A stretch of 64,000 nt of DNA, taken from assembly GCF_020524085.2 (NCBI RefSeq), contig NZ_CP129016.1, positions 1,358,001 to 1,422,000 of the forward strand. The letters run 5' to 3'. The notes under the pieces are model-generated. The model did no database searches. It had not been told where the DNA came from and saw only the letters and a program-made list of their open reading frames with translations. Shown in pieces: positions 41,288 to 49,996 of the stretch (positions are counted from its first letter, which is position 1; every line of letters begins with the position of its first letter). This DNA is from Halobacillus litoralis. Its GTDB lineage: Bacteria > Bacillota > Bacilli > Bacillales > Halobacillaceae. The translations under genes were made by a program, and so were the position numbers.

Positions 41288-41569
41288 GTGCATGATTACA
41301 TCAAAGAGAGGACCATCAAGATCGGAGAGCACATTATCGAAACGAAAAAAACGGTGAGAGTCATTGCCAAAGAGTTTGGAGTTTCTAAAAGTACAGTTCA
41401 CAAAGACTTGACCGAAAGACTTCCGGAAGTGAATCCCGAACTTGCCAAGGAAGTGAAAAAGATACTCGATCACCATAAAGAAATACGCCACCTCAGGGGT
41501 GGAGAAGCGACCCGTAGAAAGTACAAATCCCAAATTGTGGACGATCAACCTGTTCAACCTCTCGCATGA
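41288..41569 (+). CDS. spoIIID: Sporulation transcription factor SpoIIID
   Basis: 93 residues from GTG 41288, with AGGAGG 8 nt upstream; the protein begins HDYIKERTIKIGEHIIETKK as in B. subtilis. A helix-turn-helix (VRVIAKEFGVSKSTVHKDL, about 24-42) and the basic LRGGEATRRKYK block follow. It controls many SigE-dependent mother-cell genes. The frame is open upstream to 41228, but that extension is not conserved. Confidence 0.97.
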   Translation: MHDYIKERTIKIGEHIIETKKTVRVIAKEFGVSKSTVHKDLTERLPEVNPELAKEVKKILDHHKEIRHLRGGEATRRKYKSQIVDDQPVQPLA

Positions 41570-41824
41570 ACACTGTTTTCCTCCCTTTGTCACATTTCCT
41601 CGATATTTGGTAACTTTTTTCATATCTCAAGAGACGGATGTCGTAATTTTGTGATAGAATAAAGAACTAGATGTGCATGATTTAAATAGAAAATAGAACT
41701 TGAAACAATAGGGAAATATAAGTTGAAGGAGATTGATCTCCATTGCCGGTGTAACGTAACGGATTACGAGGGTCCTGCACGTTACTTGGATTATGTTTTT
41801 TACAATAGGGAGGATCTACAGAAC

Positions 41825-42823
41825 ATGTTTGCGAGAGATATAGGAATTGACCTGGGTACTGCGAACGTACTCATCCACGTAAAAGGCAAAGGAATTGTAT
41901 TGAACGAACCGTCGGTGGTTGCCATGGACCGTAATACTGGGAAAGTGCTTGAGGTAGGTGAAGAGGCCCGCCGGATGGTCGGACGTACGCCAGGCAATAT
42001 TGAAGCCATCCGACCGCTGAAGGACGGTGTCATTGCAGATTTTGACGTAACTGAGGCGATGCTGAAGCACTTTATCCAAAAAACGAACGTGAGAGGATTC
42101 TTATCAAAACCGCGCATGCTGATCTGTTGCCCAACGAACATTACGAAAGTGGAGCAAAAAGCGATCAAAGAAGCGGCTGAGAAATCCGGTGGTAAAAAAG
42201 TATATTTAGAAGAAGAGCCTAAGGTAGCAGCGATTGGTGCCGGTATGGATATCTTCCAACCAAGCGGGAACATGGTTGTCGATATCGGAGGCGGCACAAC
42301 GGATGTCGCTGTTTTGTCCATGGGTGATATTGTCACGGCTTCTTCCATTAAGATGGCTGGTGATAAGTTTGACCATGAGATTCTACAATACATTAAGAAA
42401 GAGTATAAACTGTTGATCGGGGAGCGGACAGCTGAAAACATTAAGATCAGTGTGGCCACGGTTTTCCCTGGTTCAAGAAACGAGGAAATTGAAATTCGCG
42501 GTCGAGACATGGTGTCTGGATTACCACGAACGATCTCCGTCAATTCTGAAGAAATTGAAAGATCCTTACGTGAATCTGTACAGGTGATTATTCAAGCAGC
42601 GAAACAAGTGCTGGAACGTACACCACCTGAATTGTCTGCGGATATCATAGACCGTGGAGTCATTATGACGGGCGGCGGGGCTCTTTTGCATGGCATTGAC
42701 CAACTGCTCGCTGAAGAGCTGAAGGTTCCTGTGCTCGTAGCTGAATCTCCGATGGATTGTGTGGCTACAGGTACAGGCATCATGCTCGAAAATATCGATA
42801 AGCGTATCTCAACCAAACTATAG
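41825..42823 (+). CDS. mbl: MreB-like rod-shape protein Mbl
   Basis: 332 residues from ATG 41825. The actin-fold phosphate loops are visible: DIGIDLGTANVLIHV, then VVDIGGGTTDVAVLS near residue 160 and MTGGGALLHG near 280. It directs lateral wall synthesis. Being next to spoIIID supports mbl rather than mreB or mreBH. An AGGGAGGAT site precedes the start. Confidence 0.93.
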   Translation: MFARDIGIDLGTANVLIHVKGKGIVLNEPSVVAMDRNTGKVLEVGEEARRMVGRTPGNIEAIRPLKDGVIADFDVTEAMLKHFIQKTNVRGFLSKPRMLICCPTNITKVEQKAIKEAAEKSGGKKVYLEEEPKVAAIGAGMDIFQPSGNMVVDIGGGTTDVAVLSMGDIVTASSIKMAGDKFDHEILQYIKKEYKLLIGERTAENIKISVATVFPGSRNEEIEIRGRDMVSGLPRTISVNSEEIERSLRESVQVIIQAAKQVLERTPPELSADIIDRGVIMTGGGALLHGIDQLLAEELKVPVLVAESPMDCVATGTGIMLENIDKRISTKL

Positions 42824-42854
42824 TTTAGATGGGAACGGAAGGAGTGAAGACACC

Positions 42855-43679
42855 TTGTTAAGGGGATTTTACACAGCAGCAGCAGGTATGATGGCCAACC
42901 AGAGGATGCAGGAAACGTTGTCGAATAATATGGCGAACGCGTACACACCCGGGTACAAAGCAGACCAGGGTACGATGCGTGCTTTTCCAGAGCTATTGAT
43001 TGAGCGGATGGGAAGCAAGACGATCCCGACGAAGAATGGATTCAAAGTACCTGATGCCGGACATGTAGGATCCCTTAACACAGGTGTGTATATGCAGGAA
43101 GCCGTTCCTTCTTTTATACAAGGAGACTTGAAAGAAACAGGGGTGGGGACAGACCTTGCCCTTGTACAAAATGAGGTGCCAGACGAATCCGGTTCCCTTT
43201 TCTTTCGTGTCCAAAATGAGGATGGGGAAGAACGATACACACGTAATGGGAACTTCACCGTGGATGGCGAAGGTTTCTTGACGACAAACCACGGGTATTA
43301 TGTTTTGGATAGAAACGGTGATCCGATCGATACGGGTGGCATGGAATTTAAAGTTTCAAAAAATGGTGAGCTTACAGTAGGTGGACAGGCCTTCACCCTT
43401 GGAGTGTCTTATACATCGGATGCTTCTCAAATGGTTAAAGAAGGAAACGATCTATTTCGTCTTTCTGAAGAGGGGAGCATCATTGTGAACCCTGGAGAAG
43501 AAGAGGGCGTGGGTTACTCCATCCATCAGTCTCATCTGGAACGTTCAAATGTCGATCCGAACAGGACGATGACAGAAATGATGAATACATACCGTTCATT
43601 CGAAATGAACCAGCGTGTCTTAAAAGCTTATGATCAAAGCATGCAAAAGGCTGTGACGGAAATCGGAAGAATTAGTTAA
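42855..43679 (+). CDS. flhO: Flagellar hook-basal body protein FlhO
   Basis: 274 residues from TTG 42855, with GGAAGGAG 10 nt upstream; the protein starts LLRGFYTAAAGMMANQ. It has the flagellar rod/hook N-terminal motif (LSNNMANAYTPGYKAD), the FlgG-like middle domain (YTRNGNFTVDGEGFL), and the C-terminal SNVDPNRTMTEMMNTYRSFE helix. It is probably a distal rod or hook-associated part. It sits downstream of mbl as in B. subtilis. Confidence 0.9.
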   Translation: MLRGFYTAAAGMMANQRMQETLSNNMANAYTPGYKADQGTMRAFPELLIERMGSKTIPTKNGFKVPDAGHVGSLNTGVYMQEAVPSFIQGDLKETGVGTDLALVQNEVPDESGSLFFRVQNEDGEERYTRNGNFTVDGEGFLTTNHGYYVLDRNGDPIDTGGMEFKVSKNGELTVGGQAFTLGVSYTSDASQMVKEGNDLFRLSEEGSIIVNPGEEEGVGYSIHQSHLERSNVDPNRTMTEMMNTYRSFEMNQRVLKAYDQSMQKAVTEIGRIS

Positions 43680-43696
43680 GGAGTGTGGCAACCTAC

Positions 43697-44518
43697 ATGA
43701 ATCGTTCAATGATCCAATCGGCTGTGACGATGGGGCAGCTGCAGAAGAAGCTGGATCTTGTCGGAAACAACTTGTCCAACAGTGAAACGACGGGATACAA
43801 AAGCCACAACGCCGATTTTTCTTCATTATTGTATCAACAAATCAATAACCAGTCTCATTCTGATGCAGAGATCGGCCGGGTCACACCAGAAGGCATCCGT
43901 ATTGGTTCAGGAGCCAAGCTTGGGCACACAAACTTTGACCTGACTCAGGGAAGCTTGAAAAACACTGGCCGGGAACTCGATGTGGCTTTAGTGGAAGATC
44001 GTCATATGTTCGGCCTCCGAGTCACGACAGAACAAGGGGAGGAAGTTCACTACACCCGTGCTGGAAACTTTTATTTGAACCCGGTTGAAGATGGTCAATT
44101 GCTGTTGACAGATGCGAATGGCTATCCTGTCATCGGAGCGGACGGTGAGAATATTATTCTTGAAGACAACTTTCAAGCGATCACTATTGATTCAAATGGA
44201 AGAATTCTTATCACAAGAGATCAAAACCAATTGGTTGAAGGCACGTTGAATGTTAGTGAAGCTGTCCGACCACGTATGTTAGAATCGGTAGGGGCGAATC
44301 GTTTCCGTATTCCTGCTAATGTAGAAGAGGATGGAATTATGGGAGATGTGCTTTCTGGAGATGTGAAAATGCAGTCCCAGACGCTCGAAACATCGAATGT
44401 GGATGTAGCGAAGCAGATGACAGAAATGCTGATGGCTCAGCGTGCCTATCAATTCAACGCCAAATCCATATCCACAGGCGATCAAATGATGGGGCTTGTG
44501 AGTCAACTGAGATCATAA
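43697..44518 (+). CDS. flhP: Flagellar hook-basal body protein FlhP
   Basis: 273 residues from ATG 43697; GTG 43685 is too close to AAGGAG at 43678-43683. It has the same domain plan as FlhO: N-terminal VGNNLSNSETTGYKSH, middle YTRAGNFYLNP, and C-terminal SNVDVAKQMTEMLMAQRAYQ. It is paired with flhO and most likely co-translated with it. Confidence 0.9.
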   Translation: MNRSMIQSAVTMGQLQKKLDLVGNNLSNSETTGYKSHNADFSSLLYQQINNQSHSDAEIGRVTPEGIRIGSGAKLGHTNFDLTQGSLKNTGRELDVALVEDRHMFGLRVTTEQGEEVHYTRAGNFYLNPVEDGQLLLTDANGYPVIGADGENIILEDNFQAITIDSNGRILITRDQNQLVEGTLNVSEAVRPRMLESVGANRFRIPANVEEDGIMGDVLSGDVKMQSQTLETSNVDVAKQMTEMLMAQRAYQFNAKSISTGDQMMGLVSQLRS

Positions 44519-44539
44519 ACGTAAGGAGTTTGACGGACC

Positions 44540-44875
44540 ATGGCAACAGATCCTAAATCAACAGGCAAAAAGCTAAATAAAGATCAGGAAAGAGCAAAAA
44601 AGCGTCAAGCTTTAGATGAAGCCACGAAGCAGAAGCCAGCAAAAGCATCGTCCAAAAAGCAGAATTCGGAAGCAAAAGATAAAGCTCCGAAAAAAGGACG
44701 GCGGCGAGTCCTGCCGATTTGGCTGCGTATCATCCTTGTCCTTCTTTTCAGTGCGGCTGCCTTACTGATTGGACTGATGGTCGGATATGGAGTCATTGGT
44801 GATGGCAACCCGACAGACGCGCTTGAAATGGATACATGGCGCCATATTTGGGATATCGTTACGAAAACAGAATAA
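44540..44875 (+). CDS. EpuA-like membrane protein (often labelled RNA polymerase subunit beta)
   Basis: 111 residues. A lysine-rich cytoplasmic N-terminus (about 1-55) is followed by RVLPIWLRIILVLLFSAAAL and MVGYGVIGDGNP, one membrane helix and the GYG-x-x-GxG turn of the EpuA family. The common database label as a polymerase subunit is misleading, because nothing here resembles RpoB. A link to DNA uptake was proposed in streptococci. Role here is unknown. Confidence 0.8.
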   Translation: MATDPKSTGKKLNKDQERAKKRQALDEATKQKPAKASSKKQNSEAKDKAPKKGRRRVLPIWLRIILVLLFSAAALLIGLMVGYGVIGDGNPTDALEMDTWRHIWDIVTKTE

Positions 44876-44921
44876 TCTCTAGCTTGTACTTCATTCTATG
44901 ATATAAGCCAATTCAATATGC

Positions 44922-44955
44922 AGAACACGAGTCGTTATGGCTCGTGTTCTTTTTG
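44922..44955 (+). terminator. flhO-flhP-epuA terminator
   Basis: AGAACACGAG (44922-44931) pairs with CTCGTGTTCT (44941-44950), followed by T. Confidence 0.92.
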
Positions 44956-45195
44956 GTTGCATTTGTACTTTTCTGATCACATATCCTGGCACCTCTAATT
45001 CTTTTTCGTTATGAGGTACAGAAGAGGAGGGGCCGTTACCTTCTTACGAATCTGGAACCATTCCCGTGTTTCCCTTACCTGGAACCGACTTTTGTTCGGC
45101 CCGCACACGTCAAGCGGCGCATTGAATGTTTTCAAGCTATGGATTAGGGAATTACATCCGTACAGAGGACAAAGCAGCGGGGAGGGATCTTAATC
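44956..45195. other. No convincing gene
   Basis: Short frames exist (for example 45011-45193) but lack a ribosome site and protein-like composition. No good SigA promoter was found for the downstream monooxygenase. Confidence 0.5.
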
Positions 45196-46527
45196 ATGAA
45201 GACGGAGGTATTCATTGCAGGCGGTGGAGTAGGAGGCCTTGCTCTTGCTGCGAAGCTGGCCAGCCGTGGTGTCCACGTGGTCATAGCAGAGCAGCTCAAA
45301 AGAGAATCTCCTGTTTATAAAGGTGAACTTCTGCAACCGAAGACATTGGCTATTCTTGAAAGTTTGGGTGTATTGGATGAAGTGGAAGAGCACGGGCATG
45401 TCATCGACCAGCTGCGATTTCAGGAAGTTCATCGCAACCGTGGCAGTACCCCTGAAGAGATCAACCTCACTGAGCTGAGCTACAGCCGCGTGGCAAGCAT
45501 CTACGATCACGCTTTGATGGTGCCGCATGAAAAAACAAAAGAGATCCTCAGGAATAAGGGGAAGGAGTTCGATGAATTCTTTCATTACCTCCCCGGTGCA
45601 AGGTTCATGGGCTTTGAAAAAGGGATGGCAAAAGTGAAGCGGAAGAAGGAGACATTCTACGTCCAGGCTCAAGTGTACATAGGGGCAGAGGGACGAAGCT
45701 CACCTACACGTGATGCGATGGATGTCCACGTTAAAAGAAAAGACTACAATCACCATTTTCTGACTGTGACCATTCCCCGACCGGAATCATTTACAAAAGG
45801 GAAAATCATTACGACATCCAGCTGTTTTCTAGGGTTATTCCCTCTGCCTGACAACGAAGTGCGTACCGTGTTTTTAATCAAAGCGGGAGAATATAAAAGA
45901 ATTCAGGAAAAAGGGTTGGAATCCCTCTACCAAGCCTACAGTGAACTTGAACCTGAGCTTGCAGAAGGAGTGCGGACCATTGAAGAATGGAAAACGGTCC
46001 AACTGATGATTCCGTTTACGTATCATGTCGATCGCTATTATTCAGGAAACTTAGCCATCATAGGGGACGCTGCGCATACCGTTCATCCTATGGCCGGAGA
46101 AGGGATGAATCTTGCCATACAAGATGCTGATGTTTTAGGTGAACTTCTGGCTTGGTGTAAGGAAGAGGGAAAAAGATACACGGACTACCTTCATTATTAC
46201 GAAGATGTTCGCAGACCCCGTGTAGAATTTTTACTCAACTTGAGTCATTTATCCGCTCTTGTGTATTCGTTTCAATACGAATGGTGGAGGAAGTTCCGAA
46301 TGAAAGCTGTCCAGAGAATCTATGATGATGACCAACTTCACGTCAAACAAATGCTGAACATCTCAGGACTTGGAAAATGGGATTTCAATTTGGTGGACAG
46401 AGCCGTCCAAGGCAGTATGCTTCCACCAAGACAAAAAAGGGTATCAGATCAAAAACAGCGTCACTATCTCTTTTCTGAATCAGAAGATTATCCTTGGAAA
46501 AGAAACGAGAAAGGAAGGATATCATGA
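45196..46527 (+). CDS. FAD-dependent aromatic/quinone-type monooxygenase
   Basis: 443 residues. The N-terminal Rossmann motif EVFIAGGGVGGLALAAKL binds the FAD adenosine. GDAAHTVHPMAGEGMNLAIQ near residue 285 is the second FAD motif of the UbiH/PHBH family. The arginine of GELLQPKTLAILE occupies a conserved spot. Such enzymes hydroxylate aromatic rings with NAD(P)H and oxygen. Substrate is unknown. GGGGAGGGATC precedes the ATG. The stop is separated from, or nearly overlaps, the methyltransferase ATG at 46524, implying coupled translation and a two-step hydroxylation and methylation. Confidence 0.85.
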   Translation: MKTEVFIAGGGVGGLALAAKLASRGVHVVIAEQLKRESPVYKGELLQPKTLAILESLGVLDEVEEHGHVIDQLRFQEVHRNRGSTPEEINLTELSYSRVASIYDHALMVPHEKTKEILRNKGKEFDEFFHYLPGARFMGFEKGMAKVKRKKETFYVQAQVYIGAEGRSSPTRDAMDVHVKRKDYNHHFLTVTIPRPESFTKGKIITTSSCFLGLFPLPDNEVRTVFLIKAGEYKRIQEKGLESLYQAYSELEPELAEGVRTIEEWKTVQLMIPFTYHVDRYYSGNLAIIGDAAHTVHPMAGEGMNLAIQDADVLGELLAWCKEEGKRYTDYLHYYEDVRRPRVEFLLNLSHLSALVYSFQYEWWRKFRMKAVQRIYDDDQLHVKQMLNISGLGKWDFNLVDRAVQGSMLPPRQKRVSDQKQRHYLFSESEDYPWKRNEKGRIS

Positions 46528-47618
46528 ATGAATGGGTAACGGCGATGCAGGCAAGGAAATGGATGAAAAAGAATGAATCGTTCCTGCCAAGCTGGCACGC
46601 TTACGTGGGCTCAGAACTTGGTCTTTTTGATGAATTCAGGACAGCAAGAACGGTTGAAGCAATCAGTGAGAAAACAGGCTATCCGTATGACCTGCTTGCC
46701 TCGTGGGTTAAGGTGGGAGTGGCGGTCAAGCATTTGAAGAAACGCCCGAACAACCGCTATCGAACATCCAAGAGAAAATGCGCAAGCTTGATGGGAGATG
46801 ACCAGTCACCGGGCGTCAAAGCCTTATTGAAAGAAATGATGGAATTACACCTGCCGACATTGTTGAAGTATCCAGACATCATGAAATCCCATGAACGTGC
46901 GGAATTCAATCATGAACGCCATGGAGAAGTGGTAGCAGAAACATCTGCCCTGCTTGAGCATTTTGCCATTAAGAAAATCAAGCGGATGATCAAAGATAAA
47001 AAAGTGACTTCTGTTGTAGACCTAGGTTGTGGGCATGGGGGTTACTTAAGGAAGCTCGCTATGGAATATCCACACCTCGAAATGATCGGGGTGGATATCA
47101 ATCAGAAGGTCATTGAAAAAGCGCGTACCTTATCTGAAGGTTATCCGAACATCAGCTTTGAAGTAGGGGACATTAACGAGTGGAAACCTCGGGATGGCGA
47201 AAAGGTGGATGTTGTTCTCCTGCATAACATCTTCCACTATATCCATCCGGAAGACCGCAGGGGTCTATTGAACCATCTCCACACCTATGTGAGGAAACAA
47301 GGACTGATATCAGTCATTACACCAATCAATGAAACGGAACACGGAGAAGCGTTCTCTTCAGCATTTAACAGCTTTTTTGTCGCTCACTCCAATCTTTTTG
47401 CATTGCCAAACAAAGGAGAGTTGAAAGAGCTCTCTCAAAACTGCAAATATGAACTTTTCGATCTTGACCCGATCATTAAAGAAGGATCGTGGTACACGTT
47501 CTGGTTGAGCCCGACGAGTCCAGTAAGGGAAATGAAGCATACTCAAATAGCAGGAAGTAGTGAACAAACCCTTTCTACCAGTACTACCTCTACAAATGAA
47601 CTGACGCGCAGCTCATAA
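46524..47618 (+). CDS. Class I SAM-dependent methyltransferase (O-methyltransferase-like)
   Basis: 364 residues from ATG 46524, overlapping the monooxygenase stop by four bases; AAGGAAGG lies upstream. An N-terminal winged-helix dimerisation region (about 20-85) precedes SAM motif I VVDLGCGHGGYL (near 168) and the motif II/III VGDINEWKP and VVLLHNIFHYI blocks. This layout is that of small-molecule O-methyltransferases. The C-terminal 20 residues are Ser/Thr-rich. The gene pair suggests tailoring of a quinone or aromatic compound, which is an inference. Confidence 0.82.
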   Translation: MNEWVTAMQARKWMKKNESFLPSWHAYVGSELGLFDEFRTARTVEAISEKTGYPYDLLASWVKVGVAVKHLKKRPNNRYRTSKRKCASLMGDDQSPGVKALLKEMMELHLPTLLKYPDIMKSHERAEFNHERHGEVVAETSALLEHFAIKKIKRMIKDKKVTSVVDLGCGHGGYLRKLAMEYPHLEMIGVDINQKVIEKARTLSEGYPNISFEVGDINEWKPRDGEKVDVVLLHNIFHYIHPEDRRGLLNHLHTYVRKQGLISVITPINETEHGEAFSSAFNSFFVAHSNLFALPNKGELKELSQNCKYELFDLDPIIKEGSWYTFWLSPTSPVREMKHTQIAGSSEQTLSTSTTSTNELTRSS

Positions 47619-47621
47619 ATA

Positions 47622-47652
47622 AAACCGCTATGGAATTGTCCATAGCGGTTTC
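47622..47652. terminator. Terminator between convergent genes
   Basis: A 12-bp stem AAACCGCTATGG (47622-47633) pairs with its complement (47640-47651). It can serve the methyltransferase gene and the minus-strand small gene. Confidence 0.8.
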
Positions 47653-47662
47653 GTTTGTTTGG

Positions 47663-47809
47663 CTATAATCGTCCACGGCCTCGCACTAGTCTGACGATGA
47701 GAACGACGAGGGCTACCACAAGCAAAATGTGAATCAAGTTTCCGGCGATACCCCCAAGTAAGCCTAGCAGCCATAGAACGAGGATAATAATTAATATCGT
47801 CCAAAGCAT
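47663..47809 (-). CDS. 48-residue lmo0937-type membrane protein
   Basis: The minus strand reads MLWTILIIILVLWLLGLLGG, then IAGNLIHILLVVALVVLIV and a basic end RLVRGRGRL. Two membrane helices with a glycine turn match the small lmo0937 family. AGGAGG lies 8 nt before the ATG (minus strand). It is too short for many gene finders. Function is unknown; relatives are often stress-induced. Confidence 0.8.
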   Translation of the reverse strand: MLWTILIIILVLWLLGLLGGIAGNLIHILLVVALVVLIVRLVRGRGRL

Positions 47810-47895
47810 CTTAGTGGCCTCCTCTTTGTAATAGGTGAACTTACTTGTATATTTTCCCTAAAGAGCTTATTTAAAACGAGCGATCAGAAAAAACT

Positions 47896-47924
47896 TTGTC
47901 CCTGGCTTGTGCTTCTTTTATAAT
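47896..47924 (+). promoter_or_regulatory. SigA-type promoter of fabZ
   Basis: TTGTCC (47896-47901) and TATAAT (47919-47924) are 17 nt apart, 31 nt before the fabZ ATG. Confidence 0.75.
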
Positions 47925-47954
47925 GAAATCATGGAATAGGAAAGGAGCCTGATC

Positions 47955-48377
47955 ATGCTAGATATACAACAAATTAAAGAAATCATCCCACACCGTTATC
48001 CATTTCTACTGATTGACCAAGTAGAAGAGATTGTAGAAGGTGAGCGTGCAGTCGGATACAAGAATGTAACAATGAACGAACCCTTCTTCCGGGGACACTT
48101 CCCTGACTATCCTGTAATGCCGGGTGTGCTCATCACAGAAGCGATGGCCCAAATGGGTGCGGTAGCGATGCTGAAAAAAGAAGAAAACCAGGGCAAGCTC
48201 GCCTTTTTCACAGGAATCGACAAATGCCGTTTCAAGCGTCAGGTCAAGCCTGGTGATCGTTTGAAATTGGAAGTTGAAATTGTCCGTTTGAAAGGTCCTG
48301 TAGGAAAAGGAAAAGCAACAGCATCCGTCGATGGAGAAGTCGCATGTGAAGCTGAAATCATGTTTGCTCTGAAATAA
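47955..48377 (+). CDS. fabZ: 3-hydroxyacyl-ACP dehydratase FabZ
   Basis: 140 residues. It dehydrates 3-hydroxyacyl-ACP in type II fatty-acid synthesis. The catalytic His is in [14 protein letters not shown] near residue 15, and the Glu is in [14 protein letters not shown] near 60. AAAGGAGCC precedes the ATG. It is a single-gene transcript with its own promoter and terminator. Location corresponds to B. subtilis ywpB. Confidence 0.97.
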   Translation: MLDIQQIKEIIPHRYPFLLIDQVEEIVEGERAVGYKNVTMNEPFFRGHFPDYPVMPGVLITEAMAQMGAVAMLKKEENQGKLAFFTGIDKCRFKRQVKPGDRLKLEVEIVRLKGPVGKGKATASVDGEVACEAEIMFALK

Positions 48378-48384
48378 CCATAAA

Positions 48385-48416
48385 AAAGAACGCAGCCGCC
48401 GCTGCGTTCTTTTTTT
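48385..48416 (+). terminator. fabZ terminator
   Basis: AGAACGCAGC (48387-48396) pairs with GCTGCGTTCT (48401-48410), followed by T. Confidence 0.95.
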
Positions 48417-48422
48417 ATGGTT

Positions 48423-48970
48423 TGGCAGGATTGTGTAAGACTCAGTTTCGAGACTGTTGTTGAGTGGATGGGGGCTGCGGGGAATAGCTCGCTTTCCGCG
48501 GGAGCGCGATGAGCCTCCTCAGGCTGACGCCTTGCGGGGTCTCACCTAGCACTCTTTTCCCGCAGGAGTCTCGCCATTCCCCTCCGCCCCTTTGCTATAT
48601 CAGTGTCTCGAAACCACTTCCCGAAAAATCAGCTATTTAGTTTGATGGGAGTATAAGGAAAAAACTCATATGCTCAGGTATTAGAATCCTGAAAACTTGA
48701 TACAGAGCGTTTTATGCTTTTAACAATCGGTAGTGGAAGAAAATCCAACTTGGTAAAGGGGGGCGTTTCTCACATCTATCGAATGGGGTGGTTGGGAAGC
48801 TGCGAGACTCCCGTGGGAGAAGGAGTTAGGCGAGATCCCGCAGGACGCAGTCCGAGGAAGCTCGGCGCTCCCCCACAGGAAAGCGAGTAGCTTCCCAGCC
48901 ACCCCTAAATCTCATTATGACAAACGAAACCCCGAAAGCATCTCGAAACTGAGTCTTCCGCAATCGGGAG
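48423..48970. repeat. Dispersed palindromic-arm repeat, copy R8 (full length)
   Basis: It is the reverse complement in layout of R2: TGGCAGGATTGTGTAAGACT, CAGTTTCGAGAC, arm B, an internal GTCTCGAAACC boundary (about 48603), the middle segment shared with R2, arm A (about 48785-48903), then TCTCGAAACTGAGTCTTCC and CGGGAG. The outer inverted ends match over about 28 bp. It starts 7 bp after the fabZ terminator. Confidence 0.9.
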
Positions 48971-49072
48971 ATTTACTGGAATAAAGAGATAGAAAAAATT
49001 TAGTATATATGGATGAACTTACAGGATATGGACATAATAGTTTGGGAATTCATTAAAAAGGAGGAAACAACG

Positions 49073-49369
49073 ATGAAAGCATTACTAATGAAACTTTTGG
49101 TCGCGTTTTTTGCCGTATCCCTACTAGGTGCTTGTGCTTCTGAAGAGGAGCCACAAGAAGAAGAAAACAACATGGAAGAAGAAGAAAATATGGATGAAGA
49201 AAATAACAACGAAGAGGACAACATGGAAGAAGATGGTATGGATGAAGAAGGCGATATGGATGAAGAAGAAAAAGAAAAAGAACAAGATGATATGACAGAC
49301 GGTGAAAACGGTGAAGATGGCATGACTGATGACGGTGCAACAACAGACGAAGAAAATAATAACGAATAA
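49073..49369 (+). CDS. Extremely acidic small lipoprotein
   Basis: 98 residues from ATG 49073 with AAAGGAGGAAACAACG upstream. A signal peptide with lipobox LLGAC places the mature Cys near residue 21. The mature part is almost entirely Glu, Asp, Asn and Met in loose repeats (EEENMDEENNNEED, MDEEGDMDEEEKEKEQDDM). It would be anchored outside the membrane. I know no function; strong surface acidity fits a salt-adapted cell. Confidence 0.8.
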   Translation: MKALLMKLLVAFFAVSLLGACASEEEPQEEENNMEEEENMDEENNNEEDNMEEDGMDEEGDMDEEEKEKEQDDMTDGENGEDGMTDDGATTDEENNNE

Positions 49370-49372
49370 ATA

Positions 49373-49399
49373 AAAGCCGCATTCTCAGCGGCTTTTTTT
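49373..49399. terminator. Terminator of the acidic lipoprotein gene
   Basis: AAAGCCGC (49373-49380) pairs with GCGGCTTT (49388-49395), followed by T. Confidence 0.88.
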
Positions 49400-49561
49400 C
49401 ATGGAAAGAAAAGTGGAAATAGCTATCATACATACTCCTCCAATAGTGAACACAGGAGTGAAAAAACTCAATACATTTATGGGCTGGAGAAGGTAGATCC
49501 CTATTCCAATCATAAATAAGGAGAAACCGCTCAGAGCTAGGCGTTGTCCGATGTAAACCAC
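49385..49561 (-). CDS. Possible small membrane protein, start uncertain
   Basis: A minus-strand frame from GTG 49561 gives 58 residues with two hydrophobic stretches (ALSGFSLFMIGIGIYLL and FFTPVFTIGGVCMIAIS). It lacks a good ribosome site, and its end overlaps the lipoprotein terminator. It would follow the YjfB-like gene in the same direction. Composition is protein-like, but I cannot name it. Confidence 0.3.
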   Translation of the reverse strand: MVYIGQRLALSGFSLFMIGIGIYLLQPINVLSFFTPVFTIGGVCMIAISTFLSMKKSR

Positions 49562-49606
49562 TCCTTGAAGAGGAGGCAGTAAGAAACCTCTACTGTCTCT
49601 CCCTTT

Positions 49607-49786
49607 TTATCCTCTCAAATCTATCCGGTTGCCGAGATCAGGGTGAGGAACGGATTGTTGAAGCATTTCGACCATTTGGTTCCCCTTTTCTTCTGCATCC
49701 CCTTTTACTTTATCCATCAAGGCTAGACTGGATTGTTGTTTCAGGCTTGTCGTACTCATAGCCATGGATAGTGCTGCGATGTCCAC
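49607..49786 (-). CDS. YjfB family protein (putative motility protein)
   Basis: 59 residues from GTG 49786, with AAAGGAGGG just upstream on the minus strand; the longer frame from 49849 has no such site. The sequence VDIAALSMAMSTTSLKQQ then GNQMVEMLQQSVPHPDLG matches the small YjfB family, annotated as putative motility proteins in bacilli. Function is not proven. Confidence 0.78.
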   Translation of the reverse strand: MDIAALSMAMSTTSLKQQSSLALMDKVKGDAEEKGNQMVEMLQQSVPHPDLGNRIDLRG

Positions 49787-49996
49787 CTTATCCCTCCTTT
49801 TCTTATACCATCGGTTGGTTCCTAATAAACGATAAGCGAAATTCCGCACAAACGATATCTTAGTCCGGATCTTTGAAAACCTTTGGAAATCGTTAGAATC
49901 TTATGTAGAATGGAAGTAGAAATATTCATAAAAACTTTACAATCAGGAGTTTTCAGGTTTCTCATGTGTGGAATAAGCGAATAGAGGTGATTATTG

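Noticed and set aside
41800..42543. 247-codon frame opposite mbl
   Set aside because: Antisense shadow of a strongly conserved gene; Ser/Pro/Thr-rich as expected from the reverse strand.
45011..45193. Small gene upstream of the monooxygenase
   Set aside because: GAGGAGG occurs nearby but out of position; the product is not protein-like and resembles no family.
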